NCBI RefSeq assembly: GCF_008704795.1
Contig: NZ_CP023690.1
Span: 1,302,001 to 1,366,000 of the forward strand
Length of the DNA stretch: 64,000 nucleotides
Direction: 5' to 3'
From: Streptomyces spectabilis
Lineage (GTDB): Bacteria; Actinomycetota; Actinomycetes; Streptomycetales; Streptomycetaceae
The notes under the pieces are model-generated. The model was not told the DNA's origin. It made no database searches and saw only the letters and a program-made list of their open reading frames with translations. Shown here piece after piece: positions 36,373 through 45,095 of the stretch. The position numbers and the translations under genes are program-made. Position 1 is the stretch's first letter; each line of letters begins with the position of its first letter.

Positions 36373-37068
36373 ATGCGTGTGCTGATCGTCGAAGACGAGC
36401 CCTACCTGGCGGAAGCCATCCGCGACGGCCTGCGTCTGGAGGCGATCGCGGCCGACATCGCGGGCGACGGCGACACCGCGCTGGAGCTCCTGGGCGTCAA
36501 CGCCTACGACATCGCCGTCCTGGACCGCGACATTCCCGGGCCGTCCGGTGACGAGGTCGCCAAGCGCATCGTCGCCTCCGGCAGCGGCATGCCGATCCTC
36601 ATGCTGACCGCGGCCGACCGTCTCGACGACAAGGCGTCCGGGTTCGAGCTCGGCGCCGACGACTACCTCACGAAACCCTTCGAACTGCGCGAGCTCGCGC
36701 TCAGGCTCCGCGCACTCGACCGCAGACGTGCCCACAGCCGGCCGCCCGTGCGGGAGATCGCGGGGCTGCGCCTCGACCCGTTCCGCAGAGAGGTCTACCG
36801 GGACGGCCGCTTCGTCGCGCTGACCAGGAAGCAGTTCGCCGTGCTCGACGTCCTGGTCGCGGCCGAAGGCGGTGTCGTCAGCGCCGAGGAGCTCCTGGAG
36901 CGGGCGTGGGACGCGAACGCCGACCCGTTCACCAACGCCGTGCGCATCACCGTCTCGGCCTTGCGCAAGCGGCTCGGCGAACCCTGGATCATCGTCACCG
37001 TGCCGGGCGTCGGCTACCGCATCGACACCGCACCCGGCACCGGACGCGAGGAGCGAGACCGTGGATAG
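36373..37068 (+). CDS. vanR: VanR-like OmpR-family response regulator
   Basis: 231 residues from the ATG at 36373. Receiver: E-D-E-P-Y-L-A-E-A, phosphoacceptor Asp in V-L-D-R-D-I-P-G, Lys in Y-L-T-K-P-F. C-terminal winged helix: L-T-R-K-Q-F-A-V-L and V-T-V-P-G-V-G-Y-R-I. Length and text agree closely with what I recall of S. coelicolor VanR. It likely activates vanY-vanJ and itself on glycopeptide sensing. Confidence 0.9.
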   Translation: MRVLIVEDEPYLAEAIRDGLRLEAIAADIAGDGDTALELLGVNAYDIAVLDRDIPGPSGDEVAKRIVASGSGMPILMLTAADRLDDKASGFELGADDYLTKPFELRELALRLRALDRRRAHSRPPVREIAGLRLDPFRREVYRDGRFVALTRKQFAVLDVLVAAEGGVVSAEELLERAWDANADPFTNAVRITVSALRKRLGEPWIIVTVPGVGYRIDTAPGTGREERDRG

Positions 37069-38173
37069 GCAGCCTGGTGTGAGCGTGCGCGTCAAGCTCA
37101 CCCTCAGCTACGCGGGGTTCCTCATGGTGGCCGGCGCCCTGCTGATGGGGGCGGTGTGGGTGTTCCTCCTGCGGTACGTCCCCGACCGCGCGAAGCTCTA
37201 CAACCCCGATGACAGGCCCAACGGCGGTCCTTTCCCCATCCGGTCCGCCCTGCTGGAGGCCTTCGTTCCGAAGGCGGCCGCCGTCCTGGCGTTCCTGCTG
37301 GTCTTCGGTCTCGTCGGCGGGTGGTTCCTCGCCGGCCGCATGCTCGCCCCCCTGACCCGTGTCACGGACGCCGCCCGCAGGGCCACGAGCGGATCGCTCG
37401 CGCACCGCGTCCGGCTGCCCGGCCGCAACGACGAGTTCCGCGAACTCGCCGACGCCTTCGACGCGATGCTCGTACGACTGGAAGCGCACGTCGCCGAGCA
37501 GCGGAGGTTCGCGGCCAACGCCTCTCACGAGCTGCGCACCCCCCTGGCGATCTCGAAGGCGCTCCTCGATGTGGCCCGCACCGATCCGGACCACGACACC
37601 GGCGAACTCATCGACCGCCTCCACACCGTGAACACCCGGGCGATCGACCTCACCGAGGCACTGCTCGTGATCAGCCGGGTCGAGCAGCGGTCCTTCACCC
37701 GGGAGCGCGTCGACCTGTCCCTCGTGGCGGAGGACGCCACCGAAACGCTGCTGCCCCTCGCGGAGAAGCACGGGGTCACCGTCGAGACCGAGGGGGACAT
37801 CGCCCCCGCGGTCGGCTCACCCGTGCTCCTGCTGCAGTTGGCCACGAACCTCGTGCACAACGCGATCGTCCACAACCTGCCCGCAGGGGGCACCGTGTGG
37901 GTCCGCACCGCCGTCCGCCCCGGGACGGTCACCCTCACCGTCGAGAACACCGGTGAGCCGGTCGCCCCGGAGCTGGCCTCGACGCTCACCGAGCCGTTCC
38001 AGCGCGGCACCGAGCGCATCCACACGGACCACGCGGGGGTCGGCCTCGGCCTGGCGATCGTCCAGACCATCGCCCACGCACACGACGGGGCGCTCACCCT
38101 CACCCCGCGCCCTGCCGGTGGCCTCCGCGTCACCGTGGAACTGCCCGCGACGGCGGCGCAGGCCGACGGGTGA
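37061..38173 (+). CDS. vanS: VanS-like membrane histidine kinase
   Basis: 370 residues, GTG at 37061, overlapping vanR by 8 bp. Two membrane segments (about 15-40 and 75-95) flank a short extracellular loop, as in Streptomyces VanS; a HAMP region follows, then the H-box N-A-S-H-E-L-R-T-P-L-A near residue 156, N-box N-L-V-H-N-A-I-V-H-N and G-V-G-L-G-L-A-I-V. It senses glycopeptides and controls VanR. Confidence 0.9.
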   Translation: MDRQPGVSVRVKLTLSYAGFLMVAGALLMGAVWVFLLRYVPDRAKLYNPDDRPNGGPFPIRSALLEAFVPKAAAVLAFLLVFGLVGGWFLAGRMLAPLTRVTDAARRATSGSLAHRVRLPGRNDEFRELADAFDAMLVRLEAHVAEQRRFAANASHELRTPLAISKALLDVARTDPDHDTGELIDRLHTVNTRAIDLTEALLVISRVEQRSFTRERVDLSLVAEDATETLLPLAEKHGVTVETEGDIAPAVGSPVLLLQLATNLVHNAIVHNLPAGGTVWVRTAVRPGTVTLTVENTGEPVAPELASTLTEPFQRGTERIHTDHAGVGLGLAIVQTIAHAHDGALTLTPRPAGGLRVTVELPATAAQADG

Positions 38174-38229
38174 GGAGTCACCGGCTCCGTCGCCCGCGCG
38201 CCGCGCACCAGTCCAGCGCGTGCGGAAAC

Positions 38230-38262
38230 GGCGAAGGCCCCCTCGACGAGGGGGCCTTCGCC
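38230..38262. terminator. Bidirectional hairpin terminator
   Basis: GGCGAAGGCCCC / GGGGCCTTCGCC around CTCGACGAG. It ends vanS on the plus strand and the candidate small RNA on the minus strand. Confidence 0.85.
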
Positions 38263-38364
38263 TTGGAGCGCCCGGCAGGCCTTGCACCTACATTTCCCAT
38301 CGGATGATGGGCGTCTTTCCTTGGACCACAGACGCGTGACTCCTGTGCCCTGCACCGGAGTTGC
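38230..38364 (-). ncRNA. Candidate structured small RNA, family unknown
   Basis: On the minus strand a TATGAT -10 (38371-38376) precedes about 135 nt holding four successive hairpins: ACTCC...GGAGT with an inner GTGC/GCAC (38361-38339), CGTCT...AGACG (38334-38312), CCCATC-ATCC-GATGGG (38311-38296, read as its complement), and GTAGG-TGCAAGG-CCTGC (38291-38275), then a strong terminator. The last hairpin plus GGGCGCTCCA looks like a tRNA T-arm and acceptor end, but no full tRNA can be folded. No protein-coding signature. Confidence 0.45.
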
Positions 38365-38455
38365 ACCGAAATCATACACGGGCGGGAGACTGCCCCGGAC
38401 CGCGGCCGACGACAGGACCGGGCCGCGCCGCGACGGCGCGACCCGGTCCACCGCG

Positions 38456-38737
38456 TCAGTCCTGGCGGCTGGTGACCTCGACGAGGTGCATGCCGAACTG
38501 GGTCTTCACCGGGCCCTGGACCTCGCCGACCGGAGCCGAGAAGACGACCTGGTCGAACTCGGGCACCATCTGGCCCGGGCCGAACGAGCCGAGGTTCCCG
38601 CCGTCGCGCGACGAGGGGCACGAGGAGTGCTTCTTCGCCAGCTCGGCGAAGTCCGCTCCGCCCTCGATCTGCTGCTTCAGCTGCAAGGCCTCGGTCTCGG
38701 TCTTGACCAAGATGTGCCGCGCGGTAGCCCTAGCCAT
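38456..38737 (-). CDS. Parvulin-type peptidyl-prolyl isomerase (PpiC)
   Basis: 93 residues; ATG at 38737 after AGAGGA. It is a single parvulin domain with no signal: A-R-H-I-L-V-K-T at the start, [16 protein letters not shown] and T-Q-F-G-x-H-L-V-E-V at the end. Cytoplasmic prolyl isomerase, matching E. coli PpiC in size. Confidence 0.93.
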   Translation of the reverse strand: MARATARHILVKTETEALQLKQQIEGGADFAELAKKHSSCPSSRDGGNLGSFGPGQMVPEFDQVVFSAPVGEVQGPVKTQFGMHLVEVTSRQD

Positions 38738-38882
38738 GTGTTACATCCTCTCCAGTACACGTCAACGCCGCCAAGAGTACGTGCCCGGTACTTCAGCGGC
38801 ACTTCGTGAGGGGCTCGGTCCGCCCGACCGTGGGACTGGGCGGTGACGGGTTCAGAAGGCCATGGCGCAGCAGCCATAGGAC

Positions 38883-38909
38883 TAACCGTTAGCTTTTCAT
38901 ATCGGTTAC
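38883..38909. promoter_or_regulatory. Candidate TetR operator(s) between ppiC-like and tetR genes
   Basis: CTAACCGTTAG is an 11-bp palindrome, and TAACCG...CGGTTA forms a wider inverted repeat across 38884-38908. It lies about 45 bp upstream of the TetR gene. Confidence 0.5.
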
Positions 38910-38953
38910 TCATTTGCGGCCGCACTGCCTCCGCGGTTGGTAGCGTTCGGCCC

Positions 38954-39541
38954 ATGACCGTCACGCCCGGCCGCCGCGAGCGCAAGAAGGCCGCCACCCG
39001 CCAGAAGATCGCCGACGCCGCCCTGCGGCTCTTCCTGGAACGCGGCTACGACGCGGTGGGCATCCGAGAGGTCGCCGCCGAAGCCGACGTGGCCGTCACC
39101 ACCCTCTTCGCCCACTTCGCCTCCAAAGAGGCCCTGGTCTTCGAGCAGGACGACGACTTCGAACAGCGCCTCACGCAGGCGGCCGCCGGCCGGGCGCCGG
39201 ACCAGCCCCTGATCCCCGCCCTGCACCGCGAGATCCAGACCCTGGTGCGGCACTGCACAGGGGAGGGCACCACTCCGATCTGGAGCATGATCAACGAGTC
39301 GCGCGCCTTGCGGGAGTACGAGGAGTCGATGCGGCTGCGCCACGCGGAGTCGCTGGCCACGACGCTCGCCGCCGACCCCGGCGTGGCGCAGAGCGCGACG
39401 GCCTGCAGGACGATCGCGAGGTTCGTGGTCGACGCCTACTCGCTGGCCCGCGAGGCAGCCGATCCGGACGCCGCCCTCGACGAGATCTTCCAGATGATCG
39501 AGGCCGCCTGGGAGGCCGCTTCCCCTTCCCGAAGTGCCTGA
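38954..39541 (+). CDS. TetR/AcrR family regulator
   Basis: 195 residues, ATG at 38954 with no clear ribosome site. N-terminal HTH: R-Q-K-I-A-D-A-A-L-R-L-F-L-E-R-G-Y then V-A-V-T-T-L-F-A-H-F-x-S-K-E-A-L. The C-terminal ligand domain is unassigned. No adjacent transporter or enzyme gives away its ligand; palindromes upstream suggest autoregulation. Confidence 0.9.
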   Translation: MTVTPGRRERKKAATRQKIADAALRLFLERGYDAVGIREVAAEADVAVTTLFAHFASKEALVFEQDDDFEQRLTQAAAGRAPDQPLIPALHREIQTLVRHCTGEGTTPIWSMINESRALREYEESMRLRHAESLATTLAADPGVAQSATACRTIARFVVDAYSLAREAADPDAALDEIFQMIEAAWEAASPSRSA

Positions 39542-39671
39542 GGGGGCACCCCCGGAAGCGCCCACGGCGCGACGCCGTCCATACGGCCGACCCCGCGCCG
39601 ACTCCCGTACGCCTTCGGGAAGTTGACGGGCGCACCCCATTGACGCATGGCATGGCCACAACTAAACAACT

Positions 39672-39687
39672 CTGAGAGCGCTCTCAG
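39672..39687. promoter_or_regulatory. CebR-like operator upstream of GH16 gene
   Basis: CTGAGAGCGCTCTCAG, a perfect 16-bp palindrome with the LacI-family core GAGCGCTC (CebR consensus TGGGAGCGCTCCCA). It ends 48 bp before the start codon. Confidence 0.75.
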
Positions 39688-39735
39688 AACCGGCCGCCCT
39701 CACTGGGCGCCCTCCCCCACCCTCCGAGGTGCCCC

Positions 39736-41193
39736 ATGCGAGCAAGACGCGCCCCCTTCCGCTCTCTCCCGCGCAGGCCGCTCCGCACCGCTCTGCTCAC
39801 CGGCCTCGCCGCCCTCGGCCTGACCGCCCCGCTGCTCGCCCCGGGCGCGGCGAACGCCGACGTCCCCCCGGCCCCCGGCTGGACCCTCCAGTGGAGCGAC
39901 GACTTCGACGGGCCCGCCCGCTCGCTGCCCTCCGCCGCGAACTGGCAGGTCGACACCGGCCACAACTACCCCGGCGGGCCCGCGAACTGGGGCACCGGCG
40001 AGGTCCAGAGCTACACCTCGTCCCCCGACAACCTGGCCCTCGACGGCGGCGGCAACCTGCGCATCACACCGCTCAGGGACGGCGCGGGGAACTGGACGTC
40101 CGGCCGCGTCGAGACGCGGCGCGCCGACTTCAAGGCCCCGGCGGGCGGCACCCTCGCCATCGAGGGCCGCATCCAGATGCCGAACGTCACCGGCGAGCAG
40201 GCGCTCGGCTACTGGCCCGCCTTCTGGGCGCTCGGCGCGCCCTACCGGGGCAACTACTGGAACTGGCCGTCGATCGGCGAGTTCGACGTGATGGAGAACG
40301 TGAACGGGATCAACTCCGTGTGGGGCGTGCTGCACTGCGGCGTGAACCCGGGCGGCCCGTGCGACGAGACCAACGGCATCGGCGCGAGCCGCGCCTGCCC
40401 GGGCGCCTCGTGCCAGTCCGCGTTCCACACGTACCGCTTCGAGTGGGACCGGTCGGCGAGCCCGAACGTGCTGCGCTGGTACGTCGACGGACAGCTGTTC
40501 CACAGCGTCGACGAGAACCGCGTGGGCGCCCGGGCGTGGGCCGACATGACCGGCCACGCCGGGTACTTCGTCCTGCTCAACGTCGCGATGGGCGGCGGCT
40601 TCCCCGACGGTGTCGCGGGCCGCGCCACGCCGGTCGCGGCGACGGAGCCGGGCCGGTCCATGCTCGTCGACTACGTGGCGGTGTGGACGCGCGGCGGCGG
40701 GGGCGGCGACCCCGGCCCCGGCACGCCGTCCACCCTGCACCTGCGCCCCGGCGGCACGCTCGGCGAGGCCACGGGCACCGCGTCCGCCACCACGCTCGCG
40801 TCGGCGAGCGGCACCAACCACGACGGCGCCCCCAACACCCCGCAGACGTTCACCGCGACCGGCGTGAACGGCGCCCACAACGGCGGGGCGACCCAGTTCG
40901 ACCTGCTCGTCGACGCGGGCTCCACCGTGGCCAACGGCCAGCAGGTGCGGGTGAGTTACGACCGCACGGGCGACGGCTCCTGGGACCGCACGGAGACCTA
41001 CCGCTACTTCGCGACGGACCCGGTGCCGGGGTACGAGCACTACACCCAGGGCCAGGGCCTGAAGTCGGCCACCGGCGAACACGGCACGATGCGCGGCGGC
41101 ACGGTACGGGTCGAGGTCTGGAACGCCATCGGGAACGGGCCGAGCACCCTGGGCACCGGCAACCAGTCGGTCGTACGGATTCCCTTCGGATGA
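39736..41193 (+). CDS. Secreted GH16 beta-glucanase with C-terminal carbohydrate-binding module
   Basis: 485 residues, ATG at 39736 after GAGG. A signal peptide ends A-N-A near residue 41. The GH16 jelly roll (about 45-325) has the catalytic motif G-E-F-D-V-M-E-N-V-N-G (nucleophile and acid/base Glu), with W-P-A-F-W-A-L and a late V-D-Y-V-A-V-W. After a Gly-rich linker comes a beta module (about 335-485) with W-D-R-T-E-T-Y-R-Y-F, as in glucan-binding modules of laminarinases. Predicted endo-1,3(4)-beta-glucanase. The palindrome upstream implies LacI-type sugar control. Confidence 0.92.
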   Translation: MRARRAPFRSLPRRPLRTALLTGLAALGLTAPLLAPGAANADVPPAPGWTLQWSDDFDGPARSLPSAANWQVDTGHNYPGGPANWGTGEVQSYTSSPDNLALDGGGNLRITPLRDGAGNWTSGRVETRRADFKAPAGGTLAIEGRIQMPNVTGEQALGYWPAFWALGAPYRGNYWNWPSIGEFDVMENVNGINSVWGVLHCGVNPGGPCDETNGIGASRACPGASCQSAFHTYRFEWDRSASPNVLRWYVDGQLFHSVDENRVGARAWADMTGHAGYFVLLNVAMGGGFPDGVAGRATPVAATEPGRSMLVDYVAVWTRGGGGGDPGPGTPSTLHLRPGGTLGEATGTASATTLASASGTNHDGAPNTPQTFTATGVNGAHNGGATQFDLLVDAGSTVANGQQVRVSYDRTGDGSWDRTETYRYFATDPVPGYEHYTQGQGLKSATGEHGTMRGGTVRVEVWNAIGNGPSTLGTGNQSVVRIPFG

Positions 41194-41387
41194 GGCCGAG
41201 GACGGCCCGAGGCCCGGCCCGCCGGAGAGGGCCGCCCCCCGCGCGCCGGAGCGCTTCCCGGCCGGGCGGCGGCTCCCCCGCCATCCCTTCGGGGAGTTTG
41301 ACGGCCGCGCCCCCGGCCGGGCGGCCCGCCGCGCGGCACCATGGCGAGCGCTCACGGCCTCGGGGATCCGTCGAACAGGGGAATCAC

Positions 41388-41930
41388 ATGAGAGCGCACA
41401 AGCGTCCGGCCGTGTTCGCCGCCGCCCTGGCCGCGATCTTCGCGACGGCCGCCGCACCGGGGGCGGGAGCCGCCGACCGCCCCGCCCCCGAACAACGGGC
41501 CCCGCGCGTGGGGCCGTTCCAGATCAAGAACCACGGGGTGGGGCGCTGTCTGGGCTTCCCCGCGGGCGACGACCGCATGCGGGTGTGGAACTGCACGTCG
41601 GAGCCGTACCAGCTCTGGGACCTGATCGCGGACGGCCGGGGCGCCTACCACGTCGCGACCCGCGGGGACGGCCGGTGTCTCGCGGGCTGGGCCCAGGGCC
41701 CGGAGCGCTGGGCGACCTGGCTGTCGGACTGCGACCGCAGCTTCACCAACGAGGACCAGCTATGGTACGTCCACCCGGCGCACAGCGCGGAGCCCGCGAC
41801 CATCGCGAACCTCTTCGGGCGCGTCCTGGAGCCGGACCGGGCCTGGGGCGGCGCGAACGAGGCGCCCGTCGTGATCCACTCCCCCGACGGACGGCCGAAC
41901 CAGCAGTGGACGCTGGTCTACGGCCCCTGA
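41388..41930 (+). CDS. Secreted ricin-B-lectin-like protein
   Basis: 180 residues, ATG at 41388 with AGGGG upstream. Signal peptide to about residue 29. The rest resembles a beta-trefoil: R-C-L-G-F-P, W-N-C-T-S-E-P-Y-Q-L-W, R-C-L-A-G-W, D-Q-L-W-Y and a final N-Q-Q-W-T-L. Q-x-W motifs indicate carbohydrate binding; no catalytic domain is present. It follows the glucanase gene by 194 bp. Confidence 0.75.
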   Translation: MRAHKRPAVFAAALAAIFATAAAPGAGAADRPAPEQRAPRVGPFQIKNHGVGRCLGFPAGDDRMRVWNCTSEPYQLWDLIADGRGAYHVATRGDGRCLAGWAQGPERWATWLSDCDRSFTNEDQLWYVHPAHSAEPATIANLFGRVLEPDRAWGGANEAPVVIHSPDGRPNQQWTLVYGP

Positions 41931-41942
41931 CACCCGGCCCGC

Positions 41943-42389
41943 CTATCGCTCCGCCGTCTTCTTCAGGGCGTCGAGCCATTCCTTGAGCGAGCCGTCGAGG
42001 GCGGCGGCGAGGTTGTCCCGGTCGGCGTCGACCGGGGCTCCCGCCCAGGATTCGCGGGTGCGGACCACGACGCCGTCGCGGTCCTCGGTGAAGGTCCACT
42101 CGTGCACGCCGGTGATGCCGTGAGCGGGGCCGCCCCACAGGATGCGGTGCGGGGCGTCGACCGCGTAGACGGTGGAGTCGATGGACAGGCCCGCCGTCCT
42201 CCAGTGGAGAGTGGTGCCGGGCGCGACGGGGCCGTCGAGCCGGGCCTCGCTGATGGCGTGCTGCCACTCGGGCCAGGAGCCGATGCCGGTGTGCAGCCGC
42301 CAGACCCGCTCCAGCGGCGCGGCGATCCGCAAGGTGTGGTCGGCGACGACGGGGGCCTTCTCGTCGATGGTCGTGGGGTAGTGCGTCAT
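41943..42389 (-). CDS. SRPBCC (START/Bet v1-fold) protein
   Basis: 148 residues, ATG at 42389 with GGAGGAA. Typical opening A-P-L-E-R-V-W-R-L-H-T-x-I-x-S-W-P-E-W, central G-T-T-L-H-W-R and late E-W-T-F-T-E-D-x-D-G-V-V-V. Binds hydrophobic ligands or acts as a cyclase/aromatase-like protein. Downstream of the carotenoid oxygenase gene, probably cotranscribed. Confidence 0.85.
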   Translation of the reverse strand: MTHYPTTIDEKAPVVADHTLRIAAPLERVWRLHTGIGSWPEWQHAISEARLDGPVAPGTTLHWRTAGLSIDSTVYAVDAPHRILWGGPAHGITGVHEWTFTEDRDGVVVRTRESWAGAPVDADRDNLAAALDGSLKEWLDALKKTAER

Positions 42390-42429
42390 GGCGGTTCCTC
42401 CGTGGCGTCTGTGTGAGTTGAGGGGTGGG

Positions 42430-43767
42430 TCAGGCGGGCAGTTCGGAGTCGGGGATCCAGTGGCCGTGGATCCCGGCGGGCACCCGGCGGGGCAGTTCGA
42501 CGGCGGCCACGGTGCTCAGGTCGCCCGCGTCCAGGACGAGCAGCTCCGAGGCGTCGGCCTTGAAGTCACTGACGATGGTGAGCAGATAGCCGTCGTCCTC
42601 GGCGGTGCCGCCCGCGGCGGGCGCGAAGACGGCCTCGCCGGGCATCCGGCCCTCGCCGTGCGCGAGCAGCTTCTCCTTGCCGGTCAGCGAGTCGAACTTG
42701 ACCGTGTGGTAGCCCGAGAGGCCCGCGCCGGGGAAGGCGATGGCGTAGCTGTAGCGGTGGGCCGACCCGGTGCGGGCGTCGTTGATCGACGGGAACTCGG
42801 TGACCAGGTCGTTGAGAGGCTCGGTGGTGACCTTGCCGGTGGCCGGGTCGACGGTCCACCGGTGGAGCGTCGACCCGGCGTCGGGGCTGGTGCCGTAGCC
42901 GGGGGCACCGACCCACCACTTCCACGAGCTCTCCCAGGCGGAGCGGTCGAAGCGCGGCGCTTCGAGGACGATCCGGCCCCGCGTGTCGGTGTGGGCGCCC
43001 GCCACGTGCAGCAGCGCGGCCTGGTCGGCCACCTCGAACCAGCTGGTCCTGCCCCCGGCGCGCGGCATCACGCCGATGCGCAGCGGGACGTCGTCGTGCC
43101 AGCGGTAGGGGATGCCGGAGTGCTCGGCGTGGTCGAAGACCACCGGCGAGTCGATGAAGACGACGTGCTCGCGGGTGATCGCGAAGTCGTGCATCAGTGA
43201 GGGTCCCGCGCCGTCGACGACCTGCGACCTGACGATGTCTCCGGAGGCGTCGGCGACGTAGTGGGTCAGATGCGGCGGGAAGGGGCTGTAGCTGAAGAAG
43301 TGCAGCTCGCCGGTCTGCGGGTCCTCCTTGGGGTGCGCGGTCATGGCGCTGGTGAGCTTGCCGCCGAAGTCGTACACACCGATCGTGTCGAGGTCGGCGC
43401 CGACCTCCCAGGGCAGGTTGGCCTCCTGGAGGGCCAGGTAGCGGCCCCCGTGAAAGATGATGTTGGTGGCGGCGGCGCTGACGTCGAGCTCGGTCCCGGT
43501 GAACGGCACGCCGTCCAGGAAGGGGGTGCGCACCCAGCGGTTGCGGTACCACTCGGCCCGGCCGTCCGTGAGGCGCACGCCGTGGATCATGCCTTCGCCG
43601 CGGAACCAGTGGGTGGGGGTGATGCCCGGCTTGGGGTTGTGGCCGTTGCGGAAGTAGCGGCCGTTCAGCTCGGGCGGGAGGGTGCCGCGCACCTTCAGAT
43701 CACGGCCGGTGACCTCGTCGGTGACGGGGGTGAAGTGGCCGCTGACGTACGGCTTGTCGAGGGTCAT
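42430..43767 (-). CDS. Carotenoid oxygenase family (RPE65/lignostilbene dioxygenase) protein
   Basis: 445 residues, ATG at 43767, three bases after the MFS stop. The seven-bladed propeller family is shown by F-R-N-G-H-N-P near residue 40, H-W-F-R-G-E-G-M-I-H-G, and the iron-ligand His regions: M-T-A-H-P-K (about 145), S-L-M-H-D-F-A-I-T (about 197), a His near 255-260, and G-I-H-G-H-W-I-P at the C-terminus. Cleaves conjugated double bonds of carotenoids or stilbenes. Substrate unknown; no carotenoid genes adjacent. Confidence 0.9.
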   Translation of the reverse strand: MTLDKPYVSGHFTPVTDEVTGRDLKVRGTLPPELNGRYFRNGHNPKPGITPTHWFRGEGMIHGVRLTDGRAEWYRNRWVRTPFLDGVPFTGTELDVSAAATNIIFHGGRYLALQEANLPWEVGADLDTIGVYDFGGKLTSAMTAHPKEDPQTGELHFFSYSPFPPHLTHYVADASGDIVRSQVVDGAGPSLMHDFAITREHVVFIDSPVVFDHAEHSGIPYRWHDDVPLRIGVMPRAGGRTSWFEVADQAALLHVAGAHTDTRGRIVLEAPRFDRSAWESSWKWWVGAPGYGTSPDAGSTLHRWTVDPATGKVTTEPLNDLVTEFPSINDARTGSAHRYSYAIAFPGAGLSGYHTVKFDSLTGKEKLLAHGEGRMPGEAVFAPAAGGTAEDDGYLLTIVSDFKADASELLVLDAGDLSTVAAVELPRRVPAGIHGHWIPDSELPA

Positions 43768-43770
43768 GGG

Positions 43771-45063
43771 TCATGCCTTTCGCGTCAGGAGCACCGAGAG
43801 GGCGCAGAGGAGCAGCGTCAGGGCGGCGCAGGCCAGGAAGGCCGCGCCGAAGGAGGGCAGCAGGGTCAGGAAGGACAGGCCGACGGCTCCGCCGATCTGC
43901 CGGGTGGCGTTGACGAGGCCGCCGGCCAGACCGTTGTCGGCGGCCGCGACCCCTGTGGAGGCCAGCGCGGTGAGCCGGACGAAGGCCACGCCGAGGCCGC
44001 TGCCGACGAGGAGCGTCGGACCGAGCAGGTCCACGAGGAAGGTGCCGTCCGCCGGGGTGCGGGCCAGCCAGGCGAGGCCTGCCCCGAGGACCAGCAGGCC
44101 CGCGGGGAGCACGGCGCGGCCGGAGAGCCTGCCCGTGGCCCAGGACGAGAGGGTGATCATGAGGGCGAGGGGAAGCTGGGTGAGACCTGCCTCCAACGGC
44201 GAGTAGTCCAGGTCGCGTTGCTGGTAGAGGGGCAGGAAGTAGAACAGGCCGAGCCACACCGCGCCCAGCAGGGCCATCAGGACGTTGGGCGCCGCCACCG
44301 CCCTCATGCGCGGCGGAAGGAGCGGCTCCGCGGCGCGGCGCTGGACCACCGCGAACAGGCCGAGCAGCGCCAGGCCGAGCACCGCGAGCGGCCACGGGCC
44401 CGACAGGCCGTGGGCGAGCGCGCCGAGGCCCGCCGTGAGCGTCACCGCGCCCGGCGCGTCCAGGCTTCCGCCGCGCGGCCGGTCGGCCTCGACCAGCAGC
44501 CGGGTGGCCACCAGGACGGCCAGGGCGAGGGGCACCATCACGACGAACACCGCCCGCCAGCCGTACAGGCTGGTGAGCAGCCCGCTCAGCAGTACGCCCG
44601 CCGCGCCGCCGGCCCCGGAGACCGCGCCCCACACGCCGAGCGCGGTGCCGCGCCGCTCCCTGTCGGGGTAGAGCGTCAGGACGAGGGCGAGCGCCGTGGG
44701 TGCGAGGAGTGCGGCGCCCGTGCCCTGCACCGCCCTGGCAGCGATCAGCACCGCCGTCGTGGGTGCGAGGGCCGCGCTCAGGGACGCGAGGGCGAAGAGC
44801 CCGGTTCCCAGCAGGAAGACGCGGCGCAGGCCGTGGACGTCGCCCGCGCGCCCGCCCGGGAGCAGCAGCGCGCCGAAGACCAGGACATAGGCGTTGACCG
44901 TCCACGCCTGGCCCGTGTCCGACAGATCGAGACCGGCCCGGATCTGCGGCAGGGCGACGTTCACGATCGACGTGCTCAGCACGACCAGGAACTGGGCCGT
45001 GGCAAGCACCGCCAGCGGCATCCAGCCGATGGTGGTGGTCCGTTGCGGTGCGGTGCGGGTCAT
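43771..45063 (-). CDS. MFS transporter (DHA2-like)
   Basis: 430 residues, ATG at 45063 with GAGGG. N-terminal motif T-S-I-V-N-V-A-L-P-Q-I, W-T-V-N-A-Y-V-L, then G-G-R-A-G-D-V-H-G-L-R-R (motif A) and R-A-V-Q-G-T-G-A-A; about 12-14 membrane segments. Likely a drug-type exporter. First gene of an apparent three-gene operon with the carotenoid oxygenase and SRPBCC genes, divergent from the LAL regulator. Confidence 0.9.
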   Translation of the reverse strand: MTRTAPQRTTTIGWMPLAVLATAQFLVVLSTSIVNVALPQIRAGLDLSDTGQAWTVNAYVLVFGALLLPGGRAGDVHGLRRVFLLGTGLFALASLSAALAPTTAVLIAARAVQGTGAALLAPTALALVLTLYPDRERRGTALGVWGAVSGAGGAAGVLLSGLLTSLYGWRAVFVVMVPLALAVLVATRLLVEADRPRGGSLDAPGAVTLTAGLGALAHGLSGPWPLAVLGLALLGLFAVVQRRAAEPLLPPRMRAVAAPNVLMALLGAVWLGLFYFLPLYQQRDLDYSPLEAGLTQLPLALMITLSSWATGRLSGRAVLPAGLLVLGAGLAWLARTPADGTFLVDLLGPTLLVGSGLGVAFVRLTALASTGVAAADNGLAGGLVNATRQIGGAVGLSFLTLLPSFGAAFLACAALTLLLCALSVLLTRKA

Positions 45064-45095
45064 GGCTCGACCCTCGCAGCGGACGGTCGGCGCTC

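Noticed and set aside
38266..38340. tRNA gene on the minus strand
   Set aside because: A T-arm-like hairpin and CCA end can be drawn, but there is no matching 5' acceptor strand, D-arm or anticodon arm, and the loop is not TTCRANY.
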